From NCBI GenBank assembly GCA_030549335.1, contig CM060194.1, forward strand, positions 74,064,077-74,128,076: a DNA stretch of 64,000 bases. The letters run 5' to 3'. Under the pieces are notes generated by a model that worked only from the letters and a program-made list of their open reading frames with translations, did no database searches and was not told where the DNA came from. Position numbers and translations under genes: made by a program. Source of the stretch: Pontederia crassipes (Eukaryota; Streptophyta; Magnoliopsida; Commelinales; Pontederiaceae). This document shows positions 13,331 through 26,401 of this stretch, piece after piece (position 1 is the first letter of the stretch; each line of letters starts with the position of its first letter).

Positions 13331-13990
13331 CACGTAAATTTTTTTTTTGGGTAACAAAAGGAAAAGGGGCCACCATGCACAGAATGGTCGTGACCTTGTG
13401 CATGGGGACGTAGATGGAGAGGGAATAAAAAGGGTGGAGCTCGGAGTGGGGAAGAATTCCTTTGTGGTCACACAAAATGCAAGTGGGATTCATGATGGAT
13501 GTGATGAAGCAAATACGACTTCTATATATACATGAGAGAGAGAGAGAGAGATGGACCAATGATTGGGGGCGTGGGGGAAGAGTTGTCGGGGGGGGGGAGG
13601 CGGCCGACAGGATCACACGCACGTACTGGGGGCTGCGTGGGTTGTGTTCGCACGTGTAGGGGCAACGGCACGCTTCGTCCATGTGACATCTCCGTCGTCA
13701 TTACCATCATCGTTGTCCCTCCGGAGTCCGGACCATGTGAGCGAGAGACCCCCCCCCCCCCCCCAACCCCCACCCCCCCACTCCGCGCTCCACCGCCACG
13801 TCTGCATCGCCTCCCCTTCTTCTCTCCTCCGCTGGACTCCACCACGCGTTTCAAACTTCACGGAGGAAGTGGGAAGTGGGAAGCGGGAAGTGGGAAGTGG
13901 GAAGTGGGAACAAGGCACCGCCATAATTTGATTCCTTCAAAACCTTTTTTTTCTCATTCCATTACCACTTCATCGAGCAAAAGCAAACTT
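13331..13990. other. GC-rich, strand-skewed island without a recognised gene
   Basis: An abrupt GC-rich block in AT-rich surroundings. It holds a GA dinucleotide run (about 13531-13550), G runs near 13590, a C run near 13750 and a GTGGGAA-type heptamer repeat at 13866-13911. Many overlapping open frames occur on both strands, as expected from GC-rich, stop-poor DNA. None shows a known domain or start/splice context, so none is called. It could be a remnant promoter or leader of a lost gene. Confidence 0.45.
13866..13911. repeat. GTGGGAA heptamer tandem repeat
   Basis: About six head-to-tail copies of GTGGGAA with one variant GCGGGAA. The regularly spaced GGG runs could form a G-quadruplex. 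Confidence 0.8.
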
Positions 13991-14479
13991 CATATCATTT
14001 GACTTTTGAAATTGTTTTGAAATTATGTTAAGAATATAAAATTATGAACGTTATTATTTTTTAATTGTTTAATTTTTTACAAAAAATTATTAGAGAAATA
14101 ATTTTATTATGAGTGTCCACTAATTAACGTGGTGTACTGAATGAGGTGAAGTATTATAAATATAAATTTATTGATGTTGGTCTTCTTAATTGTTCAAATT
14201 TATAAAAATATTGATTGTCATATCAATTCCAACAAATTGTTAACTTGATTATAATCTATCTGTGAGTACCTTATTAATCAATCTCTTGATCAACTTTTTC
14301 GCTTTTGTTAGAAAGCTAGATAATAAATTAGTTAATTATTATACATGAGTGCAATGCTACAACGACACTAATAGAAAGATGATCGATTGATTCTTGAGCA
14401 ATTCATCACATTGTTAAGACAAAATAAGATCAAATAGAATTAAAAAAATGCAAATGGAAGAGCGGATAATCTACATGGG

Positions 14480-16800
14480 AACAACACTTATATGAATGTT
14501 GTAGATGTTGAAAAGTATAAGTTTAACGTTGGAGATAGATTCATGTTACTTGTGAATTAATAATTTTGATATTTGTGGATCATTGAATATTTCTACGTAT
14601 AAAGGTAAGTAATATTTTTATTACATTTATTGGTGAATATTCTAAATATTGTTATATTGATCTCTTAGAAAGAAAATATGAAATTTTTGAAAATTTGGGC
14701 CAATCAAGTGCGTAATAACAAATAGAGGATGAGAGTACAATTTCTAAAAATTTGAAAGCTACTACATTATAGAAGGCATACATATCAAACTATGATGTCA
14801 CATGCGCTACAATAAAATGGAGCGATAGAAAGAAAAAATAACATTAATAAATACAATAAATTGAATGTTATCCCATTCGGGTGTACCCAAAGAATTTTGG
14901 GGAAGAGGAGTATTGAACATGAGTTACATACAATATATAATTCACGCAATTCCAGAAGAATTGACGACATACATGTTATGAAATGATAGAAGATAAGTTA
15001 GATCATCTTCGAAAATATGAATGTAAAACACATGTATTAATTCCTAGTCAATTGAAGGACAAACTGAACTTTAGAATGAAAACATGCAGATTCATTACAT
15101 ATAGTCAAAATTCCAAAAAGTATGTATTCTTTCATCCAGATAGTGGTCTTGTAGAGAATCTAGATGCTACTTTTTATTTAAAAAAAATGAAAAGCAATGC
15201 ATTCAATAGGATGATGATCCATTAATGACTCTAAGAGATTGTGGAGTCAACTCTGAACACACACTGAATTATCTAATAATGGGAGTTGATGTTATACAAA
15301 ATACTATATCTTTGAATGAAGTGGATGAATCCACACTTTTCACGAGTATAATCGACAGCAAGATACTACAGACGAAACTCACACATTTAGATGATTATGT
15401 GTTGTACCAGTGCGAGGCTTTGTATTACTCCGTCGATGTTGAGACAAAGGATAATATAGATCCTATTACTTGTAAAGAAACAATGGCTTCTAATAAGTCA
15501 AAATCATGGTCGACTGTCATGAAATGTGAATTGGATTCAATCTATCGAAACATAATATGGACACGTGACTTGCCGAAAGGTATGTCGGTGCAGGTGGGTA
15601 TTCAAGAAAAGTAGGAGGCTGACTGTTCCCTTAATAGGCACAAAGCTATACACAGTAAGTTGAAATTAACTTTCAAGAAATCTATTCTCCAGTAGTTAAG
15701 TTAGTGTTGATTAGGATGATCTTAGCAATAGTCGTGTGAGTAATCCCAAATGCATTTTAAGATAGCTTTTTTAAATGGTGACTTAACAAAAGTTATATAC
15801 ATGTGTCAACTTGAAGGTTAGGAAGATAAGATATATGAACTGAAGAAATCATTATATGGATGAAAACAATCATTTAGAAAATGATATTTAAAATTTCATG
15901 AGACGATAGTACAATTTGATTTTAAAGCGAACAAATTGAATCATTATGTGTACATCAAAAAAAGTGAGAGTATATTTTATGATATTATCACTGTACATAG
16001 ATAATATCTTACTCGTCAGTAATGATGTCATAATGATCAACGAAGTAAAGGACACAAATAATTTAAAATGATAGATTTGAGAGATGCATCATATGTTTTA
16101 AGCATTCAAATTATTCGAGATAAAACTCAAGAATGTTGTGTTTAAGCTATGCAGCAAGCTTGATTATCAGATTTCAGAATAATCCTAGAAAAGCTCATTG
16201 GAAATTCATTTAGAGAATTCTACGATATCTGAAAGGCATGATATAATTGAGATTGACATATCAAGTTGATACATTAGAGGCTATAGAATATTTTGCTGTG
16301 GATTTCGAAGGTGATATTGATGATCGAAAGTTCACATCAAATCACTTATCTTTGTTAGATGGAACATTTATTTCTTGGGGTAGCAAAAAATAAGAATGTG
16401 TGGAAAGACACGCAAGAGACTAAATACATTGCTTATAATATAGTAGTCACCCATGCAGTTTGGCTCAGATGTTTTCTCATGGAACTAGATCTTAATTTTG
16501 TCACTGGAATGTTTGAAAAGTACTGCGATAATCAAGCAGCAATAAGTTTGATAAACAGTGAAGCTAAAAATTCTAATGAAAAACATATTGAGATAGAATA
16601 CCATTGTATTCAAAATATAGAGAAAAAGAAAGAAATGACATTGACATATATGTCTACCAATGATATGTTAATTGATCCCTTCACAAAAGAAATTATACCA
16701 AAAATATTCATCAAACATGTTTGTTTTATGGAACTCAGGAATATATGAATTAAAAGAAAATTTCATTTCATATTAATACCACACGGATAGTGAGATTATT
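14480..16800 (+). mobile_element. Ty1/copia retrotransposon fossil (pol part)
   Basis: A decayed copia element in plus orientation. An integrase-core-like stretch lies at about 14600-14760 (YFITFIGEYSKYCYIDLL, compare the usual YFITFIDDYSRYGYVYLL). Downstream integrase lies at about 14983-15225, the start of the reverse-transcriptase region at about 15480-15610 (SWSTVMKCELDSIYRN), further RT fragments follow, and RNase H lies at about 16359-16748 (DTQETKYIAYN, CDNQAAISLI, KHIEIEYH). An AGTGAGATTAT tract near 16790 resembles the copia polypurine tract. No gag and no matching LTR pair were recognised. The element is clearly broken with many breaks and looks old. Confidence 0.85.
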
Positions 16801-19210
16801 GAAGCTACAATAACATTACATGAATAATATAAGTGTTAAAATTGCATGACACTATATTGGTCAAGTATGAGAAGTTGTAGATGACCATCATGGTCATCAC
16901 GAGCATGATGTTCGGCTTCGACGAAACATGAGATGCATTCGTGGAATGGGCGACGTGAATGCAAAAGGGACGAGCTTTATGATTGAATCTTGCACCCATA
17001 TAAGATGCTCGTATTCGAGCAGAACAAATCATCTAAGGAAGCCCCAAATTTGTAAGCAATTTTTTTTAACGGATCACGTTATTATTGGAATATACCAATC
17101 AAGTTCAGCTCCAATTTTGATCGGAAATAAGGGATTGAATTAAAACGCGAATCGGAATACCCTCTATAACTCTAATTTATTTGTGTTTATTATTACAATA
17201 TAAATTTTAACATATATAATTAACCCTTGTAGTAGTCAGCATTCAAAATTGAATTCTGATATAACAAATATTTATTATGCCCAATTACTCATTATTCTCG
17301 ATTTTACATCATTCTAACATATTTTAATTTTTTCTGGACCGCCTTGTCTTATACCATAGCAAAGTAACTTACAAAAGAGACACTGTTGTGATTCAAATAG
17401 TGCCTCGACAATTTGTTTACAAATGGAGAAACTAAAAAGTCATGTATTCATCTTAATTGATTTTCACAAATAGCATTGCATTTTCCCACACGCGTGAACC
17501 TTTTTTTTTTAATTTTGAGAAGCATTTTATTGTTTGGTTTGGCATAAATCACGAATGATATATAGTTCAAATATTACTATCTCTCTTATTTACAACATTT
17601 TAATATTAAAGGTAAGTAGCATGCAATAATTATTTTTTTCATAATCAATATGCATGGAACATATTTGAATTACTGAATATTGATTATATGATTGAGATAT
17701 TGAAGATTGATTTTTTAAAATCTTGTGCAAAGATTCAAATTAGTTAATTTTTTGTTGCATAAGTACGTATTACTTACGCTCTATTTGATAACATCAAAAT
17801 TAATATTTTAAGTAGTGTTCAGCCATTTAAGCATTTTTTTAGGTTAATGAGTATGTAAAACACCCCGCTCTCCACCTCCGCGTAGAGTGGTTATTTCTTA
17901 ATATTTAATTAATTTAATGATTGTAATTTATTATTAAATTAATTATATGTTTCTTAAATGAAATAATATATATTTATTTGAATAATTTGATAACAAAAAT
18001 GTATCATCTAAGGCTTAATAAATTACAATCATTGAATAGTCATATTTATTAACATTCCTTGATCATAACCATCGGTAATCCGATGATCTTTACTATTTAA
18101 TATATACTTTAAATTAATATATAATTATTTTATTATTTAATAAGTAAAATTAGTGCTCTACATATGTTCAACGTCAAATGCTTTACATATACATTTTCTC
18201 ATTTTTTTTATTTGATAAATGTAAAAAAGAATAAGTAGAGTTTAAAATTTTATATGAAAATATTTAAAAACTACTTTTATTAACAGTTAGTTAGCAGTTT
18301 ATAAATTTTCAATTTTATCCTTATTCAAATGCATTATATATTTCTTTTTCAATTTATTTATTATTTTCTCATTTTTGTGTTTATCATTATTTAATAATAT
18401 TTCTTTTTTACATTCATGTTTAATTAATTAAATTCTAAGCGCTTATTTGTCAATCAAACCTTGAAGTTAGTCTCGAATATCTAAGTAGTGCAAAGAAAAT
18501 CAACGATGATAACCTTATGTGCTGGTATTGCGAGTTTTGAAGGTTTTTTAGACAACTATTATCAGTAATTTATTTTTCTATATTCTCGGGGTATCACAAA
18601 AAAATATTGAAAATGTTATGGAACACATTTCACACATTTACCAATTAATTTTTTAATAATACCGGAAATACTGCAAGAAATCTAATTTATATTAGGACGG
18701 AGCAAACGACTATGCAATTTGCATCATTATAACAGTACCCTAATCATTCGCCAAATGCAATCTTAATCATATCGATCGAACAAATAAAATAAGCCAAAAA
18801 TATATCAAGTTAGAAATTGGGATATTACCTAATACATAAAATCTTTTGAACATTTAATCGAAAAGAATTCCTCTTATGCCAAAATTTGTCAAAAAAAAAC
18901 ATTAATATATAAATTTACCTTGAAACATAAAATGAAAAATACTCCATATTTCGAATGAAAAATACTCCCTTATGACTTTCGGTCTTTGGGGAATCTGACT
19001 TGCTCGTAACGATGCTCATTTTGCGTCCAAATAGGTTTTCATTTTGGCTATGTGAAGTAAAGCTTTGGCCGGTTGAGTTGAGTTTACCAGACTCACCAAA
19101 TCTAAGGCTTCAACCTCTCACCACCTATGTGGGTCCGGTGGGAGATCAACTCACATGGTTCCTTCATCCAGCTTGAAAATTCGAGAGGCGCAAGGTTTAT
19201 TATTTGACAT
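16801..19210. other. AT-rich intergenic DNA, possibly with a 3' LTR remnant
   Basis: The first few hundred bases could be what remains of the 3' LTR of the copia fossil, but no partner repeat allows proof. The rest is AT-rich with no supported gene. Confidence 0.35.
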
Positions 19211-19214
19211 TCTA

Positions 19215-19510
19215 ATGATTCTTGTATTGTTGTAGGTGCACTTCGACTTGAGGCAGATACTATGCTAATGACAAAGGCTCGTGGTGCACTTGTTGGGATC
19301 CGGCATTGTCGGAATACGAGGTTTACACGAGTTTGGCTCAAAGTTGATTCGTAGAACTTGGTGGACATCATTACATGCTCTTCTCAATGCTCATGATGAC
19401 TTTGAACTATGAGATATCATTAAATCTTTTGAATTCTATGAATGTACTCATTATTATAGAGAAGTTAATCACATTTCGACCTCCTACGGGTTGGCAAGCC
19501 CTTTTTAACA
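19215..19510 (+). mobile_element. LINE remnant (RNase H-like domain)
   Basis: Plus-strand translation across about 19225-19360 gives GALRLEADTMLMTKARGALV and then TRVWLKVDS. This resembles the E..A...GL.....-W.EVDS core of the RNase H domain in plant L1-type LINEs and related reverse-transcriptase genes. A second piece near 19425-19500 (FEFYECTHYYREVNHIS) resembles the following HI.RE.N..AD block in another frame. Frame changes and stops show it is a decayed fragment. The rest of the element was not found. Confidence 0.5.
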
Positions 19511-21340
19511 CCTTTTGAATGGAGACTTCACCTTCTAAGATTTTCAATATTTTCTACTCAGATATTTCTAATGCTTATCTCCCTTTCATAAGAAAAATAT
19601 GGTTCGATCATTGCTTTTGCATCCACAAGGAAAAGTTGATGAGAGAGAGAGATGAGAAGGGTACGAGTGGGGTCTGGATGGAGGTGATTTATGGCGTGCT
19701 GGTGCACAATGGGACACAATGATATGGGGAGTGAGCAAAGGAACCAACACAGTGGATGGGCATCTGAATTGTGTATTGTGTGTGTGAGAGGGGGGGCCTC
19801 TTCTGTTCCCTTGGGATCCCATCTCCTGTGGACATGAGCAGCCTCACCAATTATTGCACGACTCATAGACAAATCACAGGCATGAATTGGTTACCATGTA
19901 ATGGCAATCATGAGGGTTGTGTTCACAGGTCCCTCTGCCAACTTGTGTGTGTGAGAGAGAGAGAGAAATCACTTTCTACAAACAGGAATTGGTGCCACCC
20001 TGGTGGAGCTGCAATCGTCCGTATACTTCACCTCAATAAATGCATGAGATACACGAATCCATTTTGCATCTGCCAAGAAAAGACTCATTCAGAGTAGAGC
20101 AAATCAAATGCTACAGACAAAATTGATCTGAAATTTTGCATTGACGAAACTCATCCACAGGACATCATGATCAGGGAAAAAAAATCTACTTCGAGTTCCA
20201 ATTCTCAACTTTGATTGCTGCAAGGTTGTAGAAGTATTTAACCAAGCATACAAAGGAAAAAAAAATCTAACCAATAATTGGGACGAAGATGCTAATGTAC
20301 AGCATGTTTTAGACGTTGTTCCTTTAAAATTCACAATTATATAACTCAATTATTAGGATATTGAAATGTGTTGAAACATGAAACTCATGAGTCCTTAAAA
20401 AAAATTCGAGTAACTGATTAGGAGTACTGTATGTACTTATGACGTGTATATCCTAAATTACAAATGAAAAAAAAACACACTAGTGCCCTCCTAAAAATTG
20501 TATAGTTATCAACTATACAGATGGGTCTCAAAACATTTAATTTATTTCAACATATCCTTCATCTTTTCGGCTGCAATTTTTTTCTCATAAAAAGTTATTT
20601 ACAAGTTCAAGTAGTTCTCTTTAAATGCAATTTTTAGAAGGAAAATTCTCAGTCCTCCTAAAATTTCAACTTAATTTTTCTCCTAATACTCACAATAAAA
20701 TTGATGAAGATTTTTAGATTGAAGTTTAAGAGATATGGCAGCTCTCTTTTTAGAATAAATAAAAATATAAAGAAACTAATGGAGTAAAGGTGACGAGACT
20801 TGCGAGGTAGCCAGAGGAGTGAGGAGTAAGAACAAGAGCAGTCAACGGTCAACGCGAGGAAATTAAAGGCAGTTCAGGCTTGTCAAGCCGGGTGGTGCGT
20901 GAAGTTGCTGTGTCCGCCTGCGAGTTTTTGGAGCCTTTTAATGGCAATAACCAGAAAGCCAGCAAGAACACATCTCATCTCATCTTTGCCAAATATATTT
21001 GCACCATTTTTTATGTTTAATGTTGATGTCCCACAAAATGTATTTACTGTTCTTTAAATAAGAGGATCGAGCATACTTTTCTAAAATTAAATCTTGTAGA
21101 TCAACTCATAAAATAATGTTAGTTGTTATGATTTTATTTTCTCTGTCAACAGAGATGTTATTTCTGTTTTTTTTCCGATTAATGACCTATTAATTCAATT
21201 TTAAACCAATCAAAGGCTAAAGAAAGAAAAAGACGGTTGAGAAAAAGTAAATACTGGTAATGAGTGTGCATGATTGCCATAATTGGGGGAAGCCTGACAC
21301 AAGTCATCATTGAAGTTGTAATGGCATGACGACAAAGGCA
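19511..21340. other. Intergenic DNA upstream of the HD-Zip gene
   Basis: More mixed in base composition than the far-left region, with GA and GT runs (about 19640 and 19780). Short frames on both strands (for example 19771-20097) have no known motif. The right part presumably contains the promoter of the HD-Zip gene, but no individual element is certain. Confidence 0.45.
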
Positions 21341-21704
21341 ACCCACTTCTCTCTCTCCCTCTCTCTCTCTCTCCCTCTCTCTCCCCTCTCACATCTCAGG
21401 CATCATACCCCACATGCATGCATCCGCAGACCCTATTTATTACCTCCCTCCCTACCTCGCTATCCTCCTCAAAATTCTCCTCTTCGGCCCCAAAGTTTGT
21501 GGGTATGTGTGTCAGAGAGAAAGAAGCCTCATGCAATCCACCACCCCTCTCTCTCCTCCGTCTCTAAGATTGTAGAGCTACCCCTCTCTCTCCTCCGTCT
21601 CTAAGATTGTAGAGCTCTGGAAAGGCTGAAGGGACCTAAAGCTAAGAAAGGAAGAGGAAGAAAAGGATCAAAGGTTTATAGGTAGATTGGAAGGAAGGTC
21701 TCAA
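21341..21704 (+). promoter_or_regulatory. Pyrimidine-rich core promoter / 5' leader of the HD-Zip gene
   Basis: CT-rich runs (about 21345-21390) resemble the Y-patch type of plant core promoter and lead into a CT-rich leader. A 37-bp segment is tandemly duplicated exactly at 21543-21579 and 21580-21616. An ATG at 21326 opens a 92-codon frame that ends at 21604 inside the duplication. Whether it is an upstream ORF depends on the unknown transcription start. Confidence 0.5.
21543..21616. repeat. Perfect 37-bp tandem duplication in the HD-Zip leader
   Basis: Two exact, adjacent copies of a 37-base CT-rich unit ending in GATTGTAGAGCT. Exact identity implies a recent event or an assembly duplication. 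Confidence 0.9.
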
Positions 21705-23037
21705 ATGATGATGATGGAAAAGGAGGACCTGCTGGGTCTAAGTCTCAGCTTGGCCTCTTCTTCTTCCTCCTCCTCCTCCGCCACATCCATCTCCCCTCAT
21801 CATCTCGCTCTCATGCCCTCCTCCTCCCCTCCACTTCTCCACTCAATCCCATTCTCTTGCCCTCAGAAGCCTCTGTGGAGTAGTGATCCGCTCTTCTCTC
21901 GTTCAGGTACGTGTTTTTGCTCTGTTTCTCGAGTTCATTCATGCAAAACGTAGAGATCTGTTTGTTTAAGTATGGCGATGGATGCTAATGGCTTCGTCTG
22001 GGGATTCCAGATAAAAGGAGGCCTACGCTGGATGCATGCATAGGAACGGGAGACGCGATGAGACCTCTGTTAAGAGGGATCGACGTGAACCAAGCGCCTC
22101 AGTCAGGGATGGCGCCGGCGGTGGGGAGGGACAACATGGAGGACGCCGCAGGTGAGTCCTCCCCCAACAGTACCGTATCCAGCGCAGCCGGCGCCAGCAA
22201 GTCGGGGGAGCGCTTCGGCCAGTGCTTCGTCGCCGGCGTCGGGGACGAGAACGACGCCGAGCGAGCCTCCTCTCAAGGCCCTGTAAGCGACGAGGAAGAC
22301 GGGGAGGCCGCCCGCAAGAAGCTCCGCCTCTCCAAGGACCAGTCGGCGGTCCTCGAGGAGAGCTTCAAAGAGCACAACACCCTCAACCCGGTGGGTATCA
22401 TCTTTTTGCCAGTTTCAGTCTTTCAGACAGCATGACAGTAGTATTTCCGTATACGATTCACGTTCTAATGGTCCTGCATATCTCGGTTTTTTTTTCTTTG
22501 ACAACAGAAGCAGAAATTGGCATTGGCGAAGCAGCTTAACCTGCGACCAAGACAAGTAGAGGTTTGGTTCCAGAACAGAAGAGCAAGGTGTCCGATTCAT
22601 CCATCCTTTCATCCAAGCATGCATGCATGCAGTATCTAGTTGGAGATATATTTATGTACTGATGCCAAGTTTGAAAAATTTCTTCTTCTTTCAGAACAAA
22701 GTTGAAACAAACAGAGGTGGACTGTGAGTTCCTGAAGAGGTGCTGCGAGAACCTCACGGAGGAGAACAAAAGGCTGCAGAAGGAGGTGCAGGTGCTGAGA
22801 GCCCTGAAGCTGTCTCCGCAACTCTTCATGCACATGACACCTCCCACCACCCTGACCATGTGTCCGTCCTGCGAAAGGGTCTCCAACTCCGGCAACATGA
22901 CCGGCGCCGCGGCCGCCACCTGCATGACCTCTAAGTCATCGTCGTCGGCGCCGGAACACCATAAGTTCCTCCTCCACCACCGTCCGGTGACCTCTCCATG
23001 GGCGCCTCCGATCCCTCTGCACCCGCAGAAATCTTAG
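21705..23037 (+). CDS. HD-Zip class II transcription factor (HAT1/HAT2/ATHB2-like)
   Basis: Four exons: 21705-21906, 22011-22390, 22508-22587 and 22695-23037, all with GT-AG introns and consistent phase, giving 334 residues. In order: an N-terminal EAR-type repression motif LGLSLSL (about residues 10-16); a Ser-rich stretch; SSPNSTVSS, typical of this clade; an acidic SDEEDGE tract; the homeodomain from [10 protein letters not shown] (about 169) to helix 3 [11 protein letters not shown] (to 221); the leucine zipper (about 226-260); and the class II C-terminal motif CPSCE (277-281). HD-Zip II proteins bind pseudopalindromic CAATNATTG sites as dimers in the nucleus and mostly repress, in shade avoidance, auxin responses and leaf polarity. 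The start is the first of four consecutive ATGs; an upstream in-frame TTG at 21687 was not used. Exon 2 is far more GC-rich than its surroundings. The [12 protein letters not shown] start is closest to HAT1/HAT2. The exact ortholog is unknown. The gene looks intact. Confidence 0.95.
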
Positions 23038-26000
23038 CCACTTAGGTTATAATGAGGAAGTCGATGGATAAGTAGACTCACAGGAAAAAAAGGGACAAAA
23101 AAAAAACTACTGTTCAGAGTTATTCGTCACGATGGAAATGGACATGCATGACGGTGATTGCTGGATGTTTTTTTGGGCTCTGGGGGAGGGATTTTCCATG
23201 GATTTACGGTGGGATACTGAGTGGATATTGGAGGATCCGCTGGGCGTCAGCATGTGTTGGTACTTGCCATCACGTCCAGGAATGAGATGGGTGTTAGTAT
23301 TGGCTTTTTTTCCTTGTATCTGGCTGCGATGATGAGGGCTGATGGCGAAAGAGAGAATCCTGTCAGCTTTTCTTTTTGCTGGGAATACTTCGACTCGCAT
23401 TTCTCCTCCTTGTAGTTTTTAGTCTTTAGATCGAAAGCGTTAGAGCAGTTCAAGCAACGAAAGCCTTTTCCAGTTCTTTTGTTCTTTTCGGTTGTACTCG
23501 TGGAAAAATGAATAGATAGCGTTGTATGATCTGGAGATGTAAACACTTGTGTCAGAAGTACAAAGATTGGTGTATGCATGAATGCCCAGATCTGTGTTTT
23601 GATTACTGCTGGACATTTATCATCATGCAGAGTTTACTTTTGCTCATGATAAGACTTGATAGCTGTATGATGACTCCTCTGTCAATGATCCCCCATCTGC
23701 TGCACGCATGTGGTTTTATGCTCTGAGTTACATGCTGAAACAGTTGGTGAGCGTGTTGGTATGCCTAGGTGCTTCTGGATGTGCACGTTGAGAAGGATGA
23801 ACTAATCCCAAATCCAGGAAAAAGGAGAAAAAAATATGTTGGATCCATATCATTGTGTCCCTCCTAATCATTAGTTTTTTGATAAATCTGGGGAAAGCTG
23901 TCCACTGTGCTGCTTGGAGTTGGTTGAACATGCCATTTCATGATCTAAAATAATCAATCCAAAAAAAAAGGATTTAAAGAGCAGTCTCTGCTTAGCCAGG
24001 GGGACATGTGAGCCATCCCTTTGCCCAAGCCCACGTGGACAGCATGCCATGACCTGGGGAGCAAAAGCTGGGAGGCAGTGGACTTAGAATAATGGATAGA
24101 ACTTGTACCCCTGCAGCTGGCTCTACTGTGCCTTGCCCCCCCTTTTTTTTTTTACTTCCTTGTGTGAGAGCATGATTAGATACTTGTTTTAGGAAGACAG
24201 ACGAGGGCTCACGTGGACAGCAGATGGTGTTGTTCAATCCGAGGAAGATGGATGCACTATTGAAGATTCCCAATCTGTCTGCATGTTTCAAGCATTTGAA
24301 ACTCCGTCATCTCCATGCTGTGATTCTTTGTAACCCGAAGTCCTTGGTTTGAAATAGGTTTTGAGGGAAAAAATGAATACTTTCAGGGTGTCAGATGGCA
24401 TGGATTGATTGATTGATGGATTACAGCAAAATTTCCTATCTTCATGAGCAACTTTAATATCAGCAGTTTGAGCAATGCCCACTGGTGTTCAGCATCAAAG
24501 GATCTGAGTGGTGTGTACTTGTTATCACGCATACAGAAAGGATTCCCCTAAAGTGATCAAAAGATGGAAGGAATAATGCCACAGTTTGAGCGTGCCGCAG
24601 CTGAAATGTTTTTTTGACTAAGCTCTGAACTGTTTAAGATACCAGATGCCAATTAATCCTAATAATGTCTGATCACTGCCATCATAAATTCCATACTTGC
24701 ATTTTAAAATCTTACTTTGCGGTGAAGGAAGTCGATAGAAGCCATTCATGATGGACAAACTTTTCTTAGATATAGCATTTAAGCAATGCCAAGATCTTGT
24801 CTGTCACTAACACTATTTTTTGCTAGGTCCCTGAAACATTATTTCCACCAAGGGAACATGAGTTGGGACCTCTGTCCAAAAAAAGTAGATAATCTCTGTT
24901 TGATTATGTCATTGGAAATGGAGATGCTCCAACCAAAGCATATCTAACTCATATAAGATTTCTTGGCCTTATAATACAGAGAATCTTGATCTTATCTCAG
25001 GAAGAGACCTCCAAGTTAAAATCTTTGAAGTCCAACTTCATGACTAGTCCCTGCAACAAAATCTAGCATTGATGCAGTTGAAGAGGACAACACTCATTAT
25101 AAGCACGCCCAACTGATCAATAGCTAAGAGCTTCCTCGATGGATCTCATGTTTTTGTCCAGAAAATGCAATCTTTTTTCAACAGCTTGCTTTGTGTTTCT
25201 GTAGCAAAAACGCATCCAGCTGCCGTTCATGGATCTTACCGGACGGAGGCCTAATTTCCTGGATGAAATCAGATATTAGAACGCATACAGGTCCAACTAC
25301 CAGCTATAAATTTCTTAGAAGTTGCAGATACATAGAAACTTCACGGCTAGGTGATTCTCCTTTTCCAAAAGTAAGTAGCCAAATGAGTACAGTCCTGGTC
25401 CTCATGATCTCTCTCTCTCTCAATATCATCTGTACCAAGGACATAGCTACGTTCAGTTGTGGGGGGTGGGGGGTGGGGGGCACTAATATATATTTTAACC
25501 CCCCTTAAAATTTGGAAAAACCTAATTGGGAGTGTTATACTACAAGGTTTGAGAGATCTTGTGGTTGATTCTAGCTTGAGATTTGGTTTTTCACATTTTT
25601 TTAGTTTGAGTGTCAGGAGTAACTTTAATATATAATAATTACAGTAAATAAAATTTGTGGATTTAAAAAACATGGAGCTGGCATTAATTTGAAAAACTCA
25701 TGTTTTTAGAATTGCATTTCATTTTGTTGCTATTTTTTATGATACTTTCTTTTACCATTCTTTTCTTTGGTATTTTTTAGTAATATTTTTATTTATTAAG
25801 TTAAAACTAATTATTTTTTAAATATTTTATTATGTATCCCCACCCCCAACCAAAATATTTTCTGGCTGTACCCTCTCGGCTGACGCAGCGAGAATTAATT
25901 ATTGGGGGCAAACAGATGTATGCACACTTTCATAATAATCTGAACGTAGGACGAAGGAAAATTAACATGGGATTCCTGAAGTTTATCCATTTATTGATAG

Positions 26001-26220
26001 TATCTGTTCTCACTGTCCGTAAGATAATTGATCCATCTTTTTGAAGATGTGGATAGGGTGTGCATCTCAATGAAATGATATTGCATATTGCATTTTTACA
26101 ATCTTATGTCGATAGCGTAACATTTATACCTTCATCTATGTCACTCATTAGAATCTATTCATCAAAATTAGAATCACTCATTCGTAGAATGATTTTTTTT
26201 TTTGTATTAGGCATAATACT
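23038..26220. other. HD-Zip 3' flank and intergenic DNA
   Basis: The first 400-500 bases probably hold the 3' UTR. Farther right there is no recognisable gene. Frames such as 25191-25508 (plus) and 25347-25673 (minus) overlap, and neither has a known domain. A G-rich tract at 25459-25480 and a matching C-rich tract near 25840 flank an AT-rich segment that may be a transposon remnant of unknown type. Confidence 0.45.
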
Positions 26221-26278
26221 TTTTTAGAGCATTAACCCAAAACTGCGATGGCCGGTTTATTTAATGGACTTGGGTTTA

Positions 26279-26401
26279 AGAGTTGTATAGCCAAGCCTAT
26301 TAAATAAACTACACCTCATTATAAGAGTTGTATAGCCCAAGCCCATTAAATAAACTACATCTCATTATAAGAGTTGTTACCCCACGCCCATTAAATAAAC
26401 T
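26279..26401. repeat. About 48-bp tandem repeat, 2.5 copies
   Basis: The unit contains AAGAGTTGTATAGCC, AAGCCCATTAAATAAACTAC and TCATTATAAG. Two full copies and one partial copy follow head to tail with a few differences. An inverted fragment (GGTTTATTTAATGGACTTGGG) lies just left, near 26254. Confidence 0.8.

Noticed and set aside
13326-14002. Eight overlapping open frames on both strands
   Set aside because: They result from GC-rich DNA lacking stops. None has a known motif or splice context.
22103-22375. Minus-strand and alternative plus-strand frames over HD-Zip exon 2
   Set aside because: They are shadows of a GC-rich exon. The homeodomain frame is unambiguous.
24975-25000. miR172-like start AGAATCTTGATC
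   Set aside because: Similarity ends after about 11 bases and no precursor-like hairpin partner is seen.
25191-25673. Possible small gene with a GTAAGT donor near 25370
   Set aside because: Frames on both strands overlap, and neither shows a domain or a consistent second exon.
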